In this document: in pieces, positions 27,616 through 35,663 of the stretch
Position numbering within the stretch: the stretch's first letter is position 1
Layout: every line of letters begins with the position of its first letter
Source of the DNA: Leptonema illini DSM 21528
Lineage (GTDB): Bacteria > Spirochaetota > Leptospiria > Leptospirales > Leptonemataceae
Reading direction: 5' to 3'
Assembly (NCBI RefSeq): GCF_000243335.1
Contig: NZ_JH597773.1
Coordinates: forward strand, 2,385,728 to 2,449,727
DNA: 64,000 nt
Position numbers and translations under genes: made by a program
Notes under the pieces: model-generated
The model's input: the letters and a program-made list of their open reading frames with translations, nothing else
The model's database searches: none
Told to the model about the DNA's origin: nothing

Positions 27616-28803
27616 TCACCGCGCCATTCGACGGAACCGCTCCAGTTTCTGGAATATTAGAACGATCGAGCGAAAGAAGTTCTCGGGAATCTCTTCGCCG
27701 ATCTCCACCTGATCATAAAGCGCCCTCGCAAGCGGCGGATTCTCTTCTATATGAACGCCGTTCTCGCGAGCGATGCGCCGGATCATCAGCGCAAGGCTAT
27801 CCTGCCCTTTGGCCACAACAAGCGGCGCCGAGGCCTGAAGCGGATCATAACGCAGAGCGACGGCGAAGTGCGTCGGGTTCGTCACGATGACGTCCGCCGT
27901 CGGCACTTCATCGAGCATTTGTCGGTTCTGTCGCATCTGCATCGCCCGCTCACGCTGCCGCTGTCGCAGCATCGGATCGCCCACGTCCTCTTTCAATTCA
28001 CGCTTCACGTCTGAGATGGACATCTTCAGGTTCTCAAGGTATTCGAACCGCTGGTAATAATAATCGGGAATGGCGATCGCGAGAAGAAAGACGCCCGTGG
28101 CGATCAACAGCTTGAAGGCGATGCTACCAAATAAAGCCACCGCTCCGCGCAGCTCCATGCCCGACGTCTTGAGCATCGGGATCAGGTCATCAATAACGAT
28201 AAGATACGCGAGAAAGCCGACGGCGATTACCTGTACGAGCACTTTGAGCAGATTCACAAAGTTGCGGCGCACCGGAAGCACACGCTTGAAATCGGGAATC
28301 AGACGCTCCAGCTGAAACTCAAGCGGTCGCGTCGTGAACATGAATCCGACCTGAACGAGATTGCCGACGATACCGAGGATCATGGCTATGATCAGAACCG
28401 GAAAGATAATCGCACCTGTCTGAAAAAAGAAATCGCGCAGGAGCAGTCGCACCTCTTCTTCACCGAATCCCGTGCCTACCGAGGCGATGCGGCTCAGATA
28501 GATGCGAAAGACCTGAAAGATACGCTCGGCCATAAAACCGGCAAACAGAAAGAGCATCACGGCAGAACCGAGAAGCACAAGGGCTCCGGGCAGATCCTGT
28601 GAGCGCGGAACATTACCGCGTTCCCGCTCCTCACGCTTGCGCCTTTCCGTCGGATCTTCGGTACGTCCCTCATCTTCGGCCGCGAAACGCTGCAGATCGA
28701 TAAAGACGTCGGGATACGAAAGGACGGATAACGCGAAAAATCCGGATTCAACCGGCCTGTTCTTCCATTCAAGGAAATCTTGATCAAGGAACGTCGGGGT
28801 CAT
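27616..28803 (-). CDS. flhB: flagellar export switch protein FlhB
   Basis: A 395-residue FlhB with an N-terminal charged segment (EDPTERRKREERERGNVPRS), four membrane helices and the C-terminal autocleavage motif in VIVTNPTHFAVALRYDP (cleavage between N and P), followed by ARENGVHIEENPPLARALYD. About 50 residues precede the usual FlhB start, which is longer than typical. The ATG at 28803 overlaps the fliR stop (ATGA). FlhB sets export specificity for rod/hook versus filament substrates. Confidence 0.95.
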   Translation of the reverse strand: MTPTFLDQDFLEWKNRPVESGFFALSVLSYPDVFIDLQRFAAEDEGRTEDPTERRKREERERGNVPRSQDLPGALVLLGSAVMLFLFAGFMAERIFQVFRIYLSRIASVGTGFGEEEVRLLLRDFFFQTGAIIFPVLIIAMILGIVGNLVQVGFMFTTRPLEFQLERLIPDFKRVLPVRRNFVNLLKVLVQVIAVGFLAYLIVIDDLIPMLKTSGMELRGAVALFGSIAFKLLIATGVFLLAIAIPDYYYQRFEYLENLKMSISDVKRELKEDVGDPMLRQRQRERAMQMRQNRQMLDEVPTADVIVTNPTHFAVALRYDPLQASAPLVVAKGQDSLALMIRRIARENGVHIEENPPLARALYDQVEIGEEIPENFFRSIVLIFQKLERFRRMAR

Positions 28804-29624
28804 GTCGCCCCCTTCGGCCATGCGTTCAGCATCTCGCCGATCAAATCATACATGTGCTGGAACGAATCGCGCATGAGCGGTATGATCACGGGCATGAGCA
28901 CGGCCAGGATAACAAGCCCGACCATGACGTTGATCTGAAGGCCCATGTTCATCAGATTGAGCTGCGGCGCGGCCTTGCCCGCCACACCGAGCGCCACCGA
29001 CGTAATAAAGAGGATGCCAGTTAGAGGCAGCCCGATACGCAGCGCCGTCAGGAACATCACTCCGAAGGCCTGGTCGACGTAGGCCAGAAGTCCGCCCATC
29101 GTTTGAATATCAAGCACCAACGTAGGCGCCTGCTGAAACGAATAGCTGAGGGCGCGAAAGACGTGCAGATACGCCGGTACGTAATAGCCGTCGAGCTCGA
29201 AGTCGACCGAAAGAAAAAGCAGGATGGCGATCATATTCTTGAGCGTGCCCAGAATCGGAATCGAAACCTGCGCCTGCGGATCAAGAACCTCAGAAAACGA
29301 TACGCCCATCTGAATACTGAAGAATTCGCCAGCCAGGATAAAGGCGGCAAATACGATCTGCAACAGATAGCCGATCATGACGCCGATGAAGGCCTGCGAG
29401 GCGATCTCGAGAATGTATAACGGCATCGCATCAAACGACGTCGCCGACAGAAAGTTGCGCACGACGGGATACAGCACTCCGGCGATAAAAAGCGCAAGGA
29501 TGGCGCGCACGCGATACGGAACGCCCTCCGCCGACAGAATGGGCATAGTAAAGAGAAGGCCCGTCGTTCTTGCGAAGACGAGCAACCAGCTCCAGAATCC
29601 GTCGCTGTAGGCCGCAAGCTGCAT
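28800..29624 (-). CDS. fliR: flagellar export protein FliR
   Basis: A 274-residue integral membrane protein with FliR features: LLVFARTTGLLFTMPILSA, EFFSIQMGVSFSEVLDPQAQ, and a late LMNMGLQINVMVGLVIL. FliR joins FliP and FliQ in the helical export pore. It begins one base after fliQ and overlaps flhB, a layout typical of this operon. Confidence 0.94.
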   Translation of the reverse strand: MQLAAYSDGFWSWLLVFARTTGLLFTMPILSAEGVPYRVRAILALFIAGVLYPVVRNFLSATSFDAMPLYILEIASQAFIGVMIGYLLQIVFAAFILAGEFFSIQMGVSFSEVLDPQAQVSIPILGTLKNMIAILLFLSVDFELDGYYVPAYLHVFRALSYSFQQAPTLVLDIQTMGGLLAYVDQAFGVMFLTALRIGLPLTGILFITSVALGVAGKAAPQLNLMNMGLQINVMVGLVILAVLMPVIIPLMRDSFQHMYDLIGEMLNAWPKGAT

Positions 29625-29625
29625 G

Positions 29626-29889
29626 TCAGAACCTCGCGATCAGAGCGAACATCTCCTTCGTATAATCGACCGTCGTATGCAGGATGTAGGCTGCGAACAG
29701 CATGATGGCGAGAAAGACCGACACCAGTTTCGGCACGAAGGTCAGCGTCTGCTCCTGAATCGACGTCGTCGTCTGAAGCACCGAGATGACGAGTCCGGTC
29801 ACCATGCTGAAGATAAGCACGGGCGCCGAGATCTTCAGCGTTACGATCAGAGCGTCGTAGATGATTTTAATGACGTCGGTTTCCTGCAT
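29626..29889 (-). CDS. fliQ: flagellar export protein FliQ
   Basis: An 87-residue protein with two membrane helices, containing APVLIFSMVTGLVISVLQTT followed by TSIQEQTLTFVPKLVSVFLA, the FliQ signature. AGGA lies upstream of the ATG. It completes the FliPQR pore between fliP and fliR. Confidence 0.95.
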   Translation of the reverse strand: MQETDVIKIIYDALIVTLKISAPVLIFSMVTGLVISVLQTTTSIQEQTLTFVPKLVSVFLAIMLFAAYILHTTVDYTKEMFALIARF

Positions 29890-29896
29890 ATCGTCC

Positions 29897-30676
29897 TCAC
29901 ATCACGTAAGATTGCACAAGGTTGTAGGTGATCAGATGCCATCCGTCTACAAGGATGAAGAGGATGATCTTAAAAGGCATCGAGATCATTGCCGGCGGTA
30001 GCATGATCATACCCATCGACATCAGCGTCGAGGCGACGACAAGATCGATGACGATAAACGGAATAAAAATCAGGATGCCGATGATAAAGGCCTTCTTGAT
30101 CTCGCTCAACATGAATGCCGGAATTAGAATGTACGAATCGATATCATCGACCGATTTGATGTCCTTGAGGTTCTTTCCCGAAAGCTTTGTGAAGAGAGCG
30201 ATCTCCTTCGCCCCATCCTTGCCGATCTGCTTGATCATGAACTTGCGGAACGGAACCATGCCCTTCTCGATAAAGGTCGGAGTGCTCATCTTATCGCCGC
30301 TGATATAAGGCGTGAGCGCCGTCTGGTTAAACTCGCGAAACGTCGGCGCCATGATAAAGAACGTCAGAAAAAGCGCCAGACCGAAAAGCACCTGATTCGG
30401 CGGCATGTTCTGTAGCGCAAGGGCGCGACGCACGAAGTCAAAAACGATGACGACCTTCGTAAAGGACGTCATCATCATGATCAGGGCCGGCGCCAGGCTG
30501 AGCACCGTAACAAGCATGATCAGGGCAAGAGACGTCGACGCCTCCTGTCCGCTGCGAGCGGCGCGCACGTTATCGAGGACAGGTATGGGAAGGCCCGGGA
30601 TCTCCTGCGCAAGCAGAGGATCGGCAATCAGCAGCGCTGCCAGGCTGACGAGAAATAGGACGACTCTGCGTTTCAT
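29897..30676 (-). CDS. fliP: flagellar export protein FliP
   Basis: A 259-residue FliP with a cleavable signal peptide ([20 protein letters not shown], then LLAQ) and four membrane helices. Signature blocks are [60 protein letters not shown] and [19 protein letters not shown]. It nucleates the export pore. It follows fliO after a 229-bp spacer and precedes fliQ by 7 bp. Confidence 0.96.
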   Translation of the reverse strand: MKRRVVLFLVSLAALLIADPLLAQEIPGLPIPVLDNVRAARSGQEASTSLALIMLVTVLSLAPALIMMMTSFTKVVIVFDFVRRALALQNMPPNQVLFGLALFLTFFIMAPTFREFNQTALTPYISGDKMSTPTFIEKGMVPFRKFMIKQIGKDGAKEIALFTKLSGKNLKDIKSVDDIDSYILIPAFMLSEIKKAFIIGILIFIPFIVIDLVVASTLMSMGMIMLPPAMISMPFKIILFILVDGWHLITYNLVQSYVM

Positions 30677-30905
30677 AACCCCGGATCACGATTGGCCGGA
30701 ACTCCGGCCTGTACAGAAAAAAATTGCCCCCGATAAAAAAATTATGTCACATGCCGTCGACACTGGCCTGTAATTTGCGGTTTAACATGGCACCGATACT
30801 GGCCCATTTTTTTCCGGTTTATCTTGCCGGCAAAACGGGCTGTCTCTTCCGGTTCATCCTGGCGCCGATACCGGCCTCTTGTTTCGCCCGTCCTCCGCCG
30901 CCGTA
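30677..30905 (-). repeat. fliO-fliP spacer with imperfect repeats
   Basis: This 229-bp spacer inside an otherwise tightly packed operon has no gene. It holds three imperfect direct copies of a short word (GTCGACACTGGCC near 30754, ACCGATACTGGCC near 30791, GCCGATACCGGCC near 30863), each followed within ~35 bp by a CCGGTTTA- or TTTCG-like stretch. Function unknown. Confidence 0.4.
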
Positions 30906-31757
30906 CTAACGCTCCGGCTCTTCCTGCTCTGGCTTCGTCGATCGCCGGATCTTTCGGTTCTGCATCTGCAGCAGATCTTTCAGGCGATCGGGCGGAACGT
31001 CCTCGCCCGTCTTCTCGCCATTCAGAAGATCCATGAAATCGGGACGATCCTTCACTCGCTCGCCGCCCCAGAACTTGAACTCGCCCTGCTTGATCGATTT
31101 CTGCACGGCATCAAGCAGCGAGGTTGCCGTCGGCTTCGGACGGCTCTGATGCCACAGACGAATGCGCTCCGCCGTCGTCGCACTGTCGATCTCATAGACG
31201 AGACGCACGCCCTGCTCTGACACGCCAAGCACAAGCAGCTGCCCCGCAAGATCGACGATCTGCAAGAACTTACCCGGCATAAGCGGCACCGATGCAAGCA
31301 CCTCCACAGGCCCTTCTTGTGGATGCAGGATGCCTGCCTTCTTTTTGAAGAAGCGAACAAAGAGATAGAGACCGCCGCCCATCAATCCGGCAATCAAAAC
31401 AAAGCGAAAAAGAAGTCCGATAAACGACGGCGCCGCATCATCGGCAAAGAGCGCACCTGGCGGAGTTGCGGGTTGCGTCGCTTCCGGTTCTGCGGTACCG
31501 GGCTGCGCAGCGGGCTGCTCGGATTCCGACTCCTGCGCCGGCGCTCCCTCACCCTGAAGCTCCTTCATCCAGCTCTCTTCGATAGCCTTCTCCTGCGCCC
31601 TCTCCTGCGGATTGCGCGGAGCGGGGTCCTCTCGCTTCTCACGAGACTCAGGTCTCTCGCGCCGCTCCTCTCTGCGCTCACGAGAAGGCTTCTCCTGCGC
31701 CAGAAGCAGGCCCGGAAAAAGTGCAATCAGAAGAAAAACGGAAAGCGTACGGCGCAT
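30906..31757 (-). CDS. fliO: flagellar biosynthesis protein FliO
   Basis: A 283-residue FliO-like protein. It has a signal peptide (MRRTLSVFLLIALFPGLLLA), a long Arg/Glu-rich and then Pro/Ala/Glu-rich linker (about 22-125), one membrane helix (FRFVLIAGLMGGGLYLFVRF) and the cytoplasmic FliO domain (GPVEVLASVPLMPGKFLQIV, LLVLGVSEQGVRLVYEID). FliO chaperones FliP assembly. The reading frame stays open far upstream (to 32063) only because of the tandem repeat there; the ATG at 31757 is chosen by the signal peptide. Confidence 0.88.
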   Translation of the reverse strand: MRRTLSVFLLIALFPGLLLAQEKPSRERREERRERPESREKREDPAPRNPQERAQEKAIEESWMKELQGEGAPAQESESEQPAAQPGTAEPEATQPATPPGALFADDAAPSFIGLLFRFVLIAGLMGGGLYLFVRFFKKKAGILHPQEGPVEVLASVPLMPGKFLQIVDLAGQLLVLGVSEQGVRLVYEIDSATTAERIRLWHQSRPKPTATSLLDAVQKSIKQGEFKFWGGERVKDRPDFMDLLNGEKTGEDVPPDRLKDLLQMQNRKIRRSTKPEQEEPER

Positions 31758-31907
31758 CGATTCCAGTATGCAATCTGGCGAAATCGTGTACACAATTTTT
31801 TCGGGAAGAGCAGACGCTGAGCGGATGGGCGGGAATAGCGAGACGCTATGAACGGCCGGCATGGCAGCAAAGCGGGAAGATACGAGCAGGCCGGCGTGAG
31901 CGGGGCT

Positions 31908-32078
31908 GGAGCATGCGGGAAGGCAAGCGTGCGACCGTGACGGGAGCGTGCGGGAAGGCAAGCGTGGCCGTGATGGGAGCATGCGGGAAGGCAAGCGTCG
32001 GGCGCCACGGGAGCGTGCGGGAAGGCCAGTGTGTAGCCGTGATGGGAGCATGCGGGAGGGCAAACTTCGGGCGCCATT
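31908..32078 (+). repeat. 34-bp tandem repeat, five units
   Basis: Units begin GGAGC(A/G)TGCGGGA at 31908, 31943, 31976, 32010 and 32045 (period 33-35 bp). Each reads roughly GGAGCATGCGGGAAGGCAAG followed by CGT and a variable CGTGATG or GGGCGCCACG end. Three further units (one worn) lie at 32840-32940 on the other side of vapBC. The reverse strand reads through as a PSRMLPSR-type peptide, which is an artefact of the repeat. Confidence 0.85.
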
Positions 32079-32127
32079 TTTTTCTTGACAAACTGGAAAA
32101 AATGCAACGAGGGGGTGCCCCGTGACG

Positions 32128-32172
32128 CTGCATGAAATCTGATTGACATTTCATGCAGTCGTGTGCTACATT
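32128..32172 (+). promoter_or_regulatory. vapB promoter with inverted-repeat operator
   Basis: An 11-bp perfect inverted repeat (CTGCATGAAAT at 32128-32138, ATTTCATGCAG at 32148-32158) encloses nine bases. It covers the -35 box TTGACA (32143-32148). A -10-like TACATT lies at 32167-32172, 18 bp later. The ribosome site GGAAGGGG and the ATG at 32190 follow. Such an operator fits autorepression by a VapB dimer or VapBC complex. Confidence 0.75.
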
Positions 32173-32189
32173 ATGAGCGGAAGGGGTAT

Positions 32190-32468
32190 ATGGCAATACT
32201 ACAGGTAAGAGATATTGATGACCGACTCTACTCTCTTCTGCGCGACAGGGCGAGGCTGGAGAACAGGTCCATCAGTCAGGAGGTGGTAACGATTCTCGAA
32301 GCATATCTGGCCAATCCGGCAATGCATTCGGCCAATCCAACACGCGACTTCCTGTCGCTAACCGGATCATGGGAAGATAATCGTTCGTCGGCCGAGATAG
32401 TTCAAGAGATCAGGCGGATGAGGAAAAACAGCCGACGCTTTGAGGATGCCGATGTCCTATTTGATTGA
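32190..32468 (+). CDS. vapB: VapB/FitA-type antitoxin
   Basis: A 92-residue protein whose N-terminus (MAILQVRDIDDRLYSLLRDR and the following ENRSISQEVVTILE) is an Arc/MetJ-type ribbon-helix-helix DNA-binding domain, as in FitA/VapB antitoxins. The C-terminal half would wrap the toxin. It overlaps the VapC-like gene by 17 bp and has a palindromic operator upstream. It neutralises the PIN-domain toxin and should repress its own promoter. Confidence 0.85.
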   Translation: MAILQVRDIDDRLYSLLRDRARLENRSISQEVVTILEAYLANPAMHSANPTRDFLSLTGSWEDNRSSAEIVQEIRRMRKNSRRFEDADVLFD

Positions 32469-32853
32469 TACGGATATCATCATTTACAGCATTAAGGGAA
32501 ATTCTACCGTTCATGACAATTTCTCCCGGAACGAGAAGATCCCCAAGTCCATCTCGGTTATCACATACGGAGAGCTTTTATCTGGAGCAAAGAAATCGCA
32601 AAACCCGGCCAGGAACCTTGCCGTCGTTTATCGTATTCGCGAGTTATTCCCTGTCATCGATGTAGATAGAGCCGTCATCGAAACGTTCAGTGATCTCAAA
32701 GCTCGAGGCCAGAGGACAGGCAGCGTCGTCGATGACATGGACCTTTTGATTGCAGCAACGGCGCTGACTTACAATCTAACGCTTGTCACAAACAACATAA
32801 AGCATTTTCAAAAGATCGAAGGCTTGAAGATCGAAAACTGGAGCAAGCCGTGA
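32452..32853 (+). CDS. vapC: VapC-type PIN-domain ribonuclease toxin
   Basis: A 133-residue PIN-domain protein: SYLIDTDIIIY with the first catalytic aspartate(s), YGELLSGA with the glutamate, VDDMDLLIAATAL with further acidic residues, and VTNNIKHF where many PIN toxins have T-N-D; the last acidic position is Asn here. VapC toxins cut tRNA or rRNA. ATG at 32452 with GAGG five bases upstream is preferred over in-frame TTG/ATG codons at 32440/32446. Its last codons run into a worn unit of the 34-bp repeat (from 32840). Confidence 0.85.
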   Translation: MSYLIDTDIIIYSIKGNSTVHDNFSRNEKIPKSISVITYGELLSGAKKSQNPARNLAVVYRIRELFPVIDVDRAVIETFSDLKARGQRTGSVVDDMDLLIAATALTYNLTLVTNNIKHFQKIEGLKIENWSKP

Positions 32854-32960
32854 AGGCCAGCCTGGGCCATAACGGGAGCATGCGGGAGGGCCAGCGTGGC
32901 TGTGATGGGAGCGTGCGAGAGGGCAAACGTCGGGCGCGATTTTTTTTCTTGACAAACCGG
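32840..32960 (+). repeat. 34-bp tandem repeat, second array and cap
   Basis: Three units begin at 32840 (worn; it forms the end of vapC), 32875 and 32908. They are followed by the same T-rich cap as the first array: GTCGGGCGC, eight T, CTTGACAAACCGG (32929-32960). The next ~45 bp (to 33005) also echo the vapB operator region (CGAAATCTGATTGATTC). A third, unaccompanied cap lies at 33804-33845. Confidence 0.8.
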
Positions 32961-33033
32961 TATTGTTTACGGCGGCCCCTCCGAAATCTGATTGATTCTC
33001 CATGAAGCGATAGGAACGTTTCGATAGTGCAAT

Positions 33034-33675
33034 ATGTCTGCCCGCGAAAGACAGAGAATCTTCGACCTGTACCACAAGCAGTACGTCGAGTTGAACTTCG
33101 AGCGACTTGAGCTCTGGAAGGCCGCCCGGCAGCATCTTCAGTCCGAGAACGTACTCTACGTCGGCTCCTCCATCCATATCACTCCGTCCTTTGTTTTTCA
33201 GAGTGTCACTTATGTTGATCCCGGCACGGGAGCCCGTGACTTCTTTCAAGATCTATCAGCCGTGAAAGACCTGATTCGCTCACAGGCTATCTACCGAAGC
33301 GATCCTTACGTTGCCTTCCTACCGGACGACATCCGCACCTGTACGCAGCTGCGTCCTGACTCGTATGAGCTTGTCATCACAGGCTACTCCGGCGCGATCG
33401 GCCGGTACTGCTGGCCTTATCTGCGCGCAAACGGGCACTATCTGTCGAATAACCATGAAGGGGATGTCGTCGATCTTCTTCTGCTGCCTGATGCGCAGTA
33501 CACGGGATACTTTGCGAAAGCCCATCGACAGTATGCGTTTCACGCCACGACCGATGTCAGTTCGATCCTGCCTCCGCCTGTCAGCTATAAGGGACACCGA
33601 ACCGGACAGATCTCTTATCTGGAGAATGAGCGTTACTACCTCGTCAAGAAGCGTGCGGGTGTTGCGCGGAATTAA
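33034..33675 (+). CDS. hypothetical protein
   Basis: A 213-residue soluble protein. ENVLYVGSSIHITPSFVFQS followed by VTYVDPG looks like the first two strands of a Rossmann fold (β-turn with G-S-S, then acidic end of strand two), and YELVITGYSGAIGRYCWPYL like a later strand. A nucleotide- or SAM-binding protein is possible, but I do not recognise the family. It stands between two copies of the T-rich cap repeat, like a separate module. Confidence 0.7.
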   Translation: MSARERQRIFDLYHKQYVELNFERLELWKAARQHLQSENVLYVGSSIHITPSFVFQSVTYVDPGTGARDFFQDLSAVKDLIRSQAIYRSDPYVAFLPDDIRTCTQLRPDSYELVITGYSGAIGRYCWPYLRANGHYLSNNHEGDVVDLLLLPDAQYTGYFAKAHRQYAFHATTDVSSILPPPVSYKGHRTGQISYLENERYYLVKKRAGVARN

Positions 33676-33802
33676 GGCTGGAGTATGACGGATGTCATCG
33701 TCGTATGCTATAAGCGGAGGCATGGATTCCACTCTGAGGGCCGTTAACGGAGAAGCCTCTGCGCCTGCTGCGTACCATACGCAGAGGCGCAGAGGCTATT
33801 GT

Positions 33803-33845
33803 CGGGCGCCCTCGGATTTTTTATTGACAGGCAACGGGCCAAACA
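33803..33845 (+). repeat. third copy of the T-rich cap element
   Basis: TTGTCGGGCGCCCTCGGATT followed by TTTTATTGACAGGCAACGG matches the caps at 32063-32098 and 32927-32960, but no 34-bp units precede it. It stands 25 bp upstream of the SH3-like gene and supplies a TTGACA at 33824-33829, so it may act as a promoter. A GTTAGGC word follows at 33857. Confidence 0.55.
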
Positions 33846-33869
33846 GGAGAAATGCGTTAGGCGGATGCC

Positions 33870-34646
33870 ATGTGCAGATTTATAAACAAAAGCAGCCTTT
33901 TTCTGATTTTCACGCTCTCAGCGCTGAGCTGCTCGCTTGCTGCCGATGAGCCTGATCAACTTCGTGTGGCGACTCGGAAGGGCCTGTATCTGCGTGAAGC
34001 CCCGAGCACAACGGCCCCGAAGATCAAGCTTGTTCCATATAGAGGTGGTGTAACCAGAATCACCGTAACCAATGTCATAGCGGAAATCGATGGCATCACT
34101 GCTCCCTGGATTCAGGTTTCATATAAAGACAAAACAGGTTATATGTTCGGTGGCTACCTCACGCATTTACCATTACCATCGACGAATTGCACGTCTCTCT
34201 CCCAATACTGGAAGCAGATACACGGCGAGAGTAGCCTTCGCAGATACTATCAGATCGCACAGAAGAACAGCAAAAACGAATACATTACTCAGGAACGAGA
34301 ATATTCCGAAGAACCTGCAATTGATTACAACAGCCAGTTGCTCATATTGGAAGAAAAGGGCTCCGCAAGCGCAATGCGGTTCGAAAGCTGGACGATTAAC
34401 GGTGCTGGATCGGAGTCGCTCACATTCAAGAGAGGAACGGCGACCGATGCGTATCTCATCCTGCTTCTTTGCGGTCCACGGGGTATTGAAACGCTTTCTT
34501 TCTTCCGCTCGAATAATCATCAGTGCATCTATGACGATGTGGGAACCTATTCCATCAGCCTCAAAGAATCGACTGACTCGACGACTGTTCGTATTGACGG
34601 CAACCTCGGTCCGACAAGCGGGGATTGTCCAGGCCCGAAAAATTAG
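33870..34646 (+). CDS. exported SH3b-domain protein (paralogue 1)
   Basis: A 258-residue protein with a signal peptide (NKSSLFLIFTLSALSCSLAA), perhaps a lipoprotein at ALSC. It is followed by a bacterial SH3-like domain (about 30-105): LRVATRKGLYLREAPSTTAP, KIKLVPYRGGVT, WIQVSYKDKTGYMFGGYL. The C-terminal half is unrecognised. The SH3 part is related to that of the protein at 35660, so the two are paralogues. Such domains usually bind peptidoglycan or cell-wall peptides. Confidence 0.75.
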   Translation: MCRFINKSSLFLIFTLSALSCSLAADEPDQLRVATRKGLYLREAPSTTAPKIKLVPYRGGVTRITVTNVIAEIDGITAPWIQVSYKDKTGYMFGGYLTHLPLPSTNCTSLSQYWKQIHGESSLRRYYQIAQKNSKNEYITQEREYSEEPAIDYNSQLLILEEKGSASAMRFESWTINGAGSESLTFKRGTATDAYLILLLCGPRGIETLSFFRSNNHQCIYDDVGTYSISLKESTDSTTVRIDGNLGPTSGDCPGPKN

Positions 34647-34819
34647 GAGCATGCGGGTAACGGGGCTCGGGAAGGTTTCACCGACATACTCACAACACAG
34701 CATCTCTGAAATGGCCGATAAAAACCGATTGACATTTCTTCCACACCTTTAGACCATGAGTCCATGATCCACCTGCAATCCATACGAATATGATGCCCTT
34801 CCGGCGCGTATTCTCGTAT

Positions 34820-34895
34820 TGGGATGTAGCTCAGGTGGTGAGAGCGGCGACCTTATAAGCCGCGTCTGTCGCGGGTTCGAATCCCGTCATCCCGA
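34820..34895 (+). tRNA. tRNA-Ile (anticodon TAT), atypical
   Basis: A cloverleaf can be folded: acceptor TGGGATG/CATCCCG (34820-34826, 34888-34894; first pair U-G), TA at 8-9, D stem GCTC/GAGC, anticodon stem GCGAC/GCCGC with one A-C mismatch, loop CTTATAA with anticodon TAT (reads AUA, Ile), T arm GCGGG-TTCGAAT-CCCGT, discriminator A. The variable region is seven bases rather than five, and CCA is not encoded. Most bacteria read AUA with a CAT anticodon modified to lysidine, so a TAT isoacceptor in an accessory region is unusual. It may be functional or decaying. Confidence 0.7.
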
Positions 34896-35061
34896 CTGAA
34901 GCCGCTCAGGAATCATTCAACATGCTACGAATCCAGCCAGTCCGAATCGGCATCCATATCCACGGCCAGCTCATGTTTCTGGGAAATGCGGTAATGGCCC
35001 GCTGTATGTATGCCCTCGGGAATTCAGGCATTAGCGCAGCAACGGGCACAGGCTCTGGCAA

Positions 35062-35415
35062 ATGAAACGCTATCTTTACACCATCAGCCTGTTCGTTCTC
35101 GTCAATTGTGTTCCTTCCCTCAACGAAAAGGAGCGGATTCAACTCTATGAAGCCGGCATTCATCTCATGCACAACCATCCCCAAAGTAAGCTCCGTTACG
35201 CGACAGGCCTGCCACCGGAGATTAAAGATTTAGGCCCGAGTCGCGTTTACTTGAGAGACGAAGGGCTCTATATCGTAACATTCTCGTTCTTCGTAGAAGA
35301 GCATGGATTCTTCATTCCCCGAGCGAAAAACAACGAGAACAACCTATCTGAGCACGGCGATCCATCATACAAGCATATCGGCAATGGCGTCTACAGATTC
35401 CGTATTAAGGGCTGA
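35062..35415 (+). CDS. small hypothetical lipoprotein
   Basis: A 117-residue protein starting MKRYLYTISLFVLVNCVPSL, a signal peptide with a relaxed lipobox (LVNC). The mature part ends in HIGNGVYRFRIKG and is probably a small beta-rich domain. No family recognised. It lies 166 bp after the tRNA and in the same direction as the surrounding small genes. Confidence 0.6.
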   Translation: MKRYLYTISLFVLVNCVPSLNEKERIQLYEAGIHLMHNHPQSKLRYATGLPPEIKDLGPSRVYLRDEGLYIVTFSFFVEEHGFFIPRAKNNENNLSEHGDPSYKHIGNGVYRFRIKG

Positions 35416-35420
35416 ATGCA

Positions 35421-35663
35421 ATGACCTACAACTCTCAACGAAATGCCGCCCTTGATCCAGACCGACCGATTGAACAACGAGCATCACATCTGCGCTCCTG
35501 CGCCCTGCTTGTGGGCCGACAGAGGTCAGCTCAAAGATCAACGATCATAGCAACCATGAAGAACGACTTGAGCGTCAGTATAGAACACGATCTTGCTTCT
35601 GAAGATATCATGCGCTGCGTTCAATATCTTGATCGCTTGAAAGAGGAGTTAAATCGCCGATGA
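35421..35663 (+). CDS. small hypothetical protein
   Basis: An 80-residue open frame between the lipoprotein and the second SH3-like gene, whose start codon overlaps its stop (ATGA). The C-terminal part (SVSIEHDLASEDIMRCVQYL) looks like a short amphipathic helix region. There is no signal peptide and no recognised family. Support comes from spacing and coupling, not from homology. Confidence 0.4.
   Translation: MTYNSQRNAALDPDRPIEQRASHLRSCALLVGRQRSAQRSTIIATMKNDLSVSIEHDLASEDIMRCVQYLDRLKEELNRR

Larger units (their letters stand above)
31758..32189. other. fliO-vapB intergenic region
   Basis: A 432-bp divergent spacer. Left part (31758-31907): fliO leader with no recognised element. Middle (31908-32078): five copies of a ~34-bp repeat. 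Right part (32079-32189): a T-rich segment with TTGACA, followed by the VapB operator/promoter. Repeat and operator are listed separately. Confidence 0.6.

Noticed and set aside
30906-32063. fliO as a 385-residue protein with an Arg/Pro-rich repetitive N-terminus
   Set aside because: The extra 102 codons are a read-through of the 34-bp tandem repeat; the signal peptide at 31757 marks the true start.
31908-32078. CRISPR array at the 34-bp repeats
   Set aside because: Units abut directly with no unique spacers, and no cas genes are present.
33840-33875. An integron-like GTTAGGC core site before the SH3-like gene, in a run of small co-directional modules
   Set aside because: No paired RYYYAAC core at the proper distance, no similar sites between the other modules, and no integrase. 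A single 7-bp match is expected by chance.
34922-35064. A 46-codon open frame ending in an ATGA overlap with the lipoprotein start
   Set aside because: Peptide has no recognisable feature and there is no ribosome site; the overlap could be chance.
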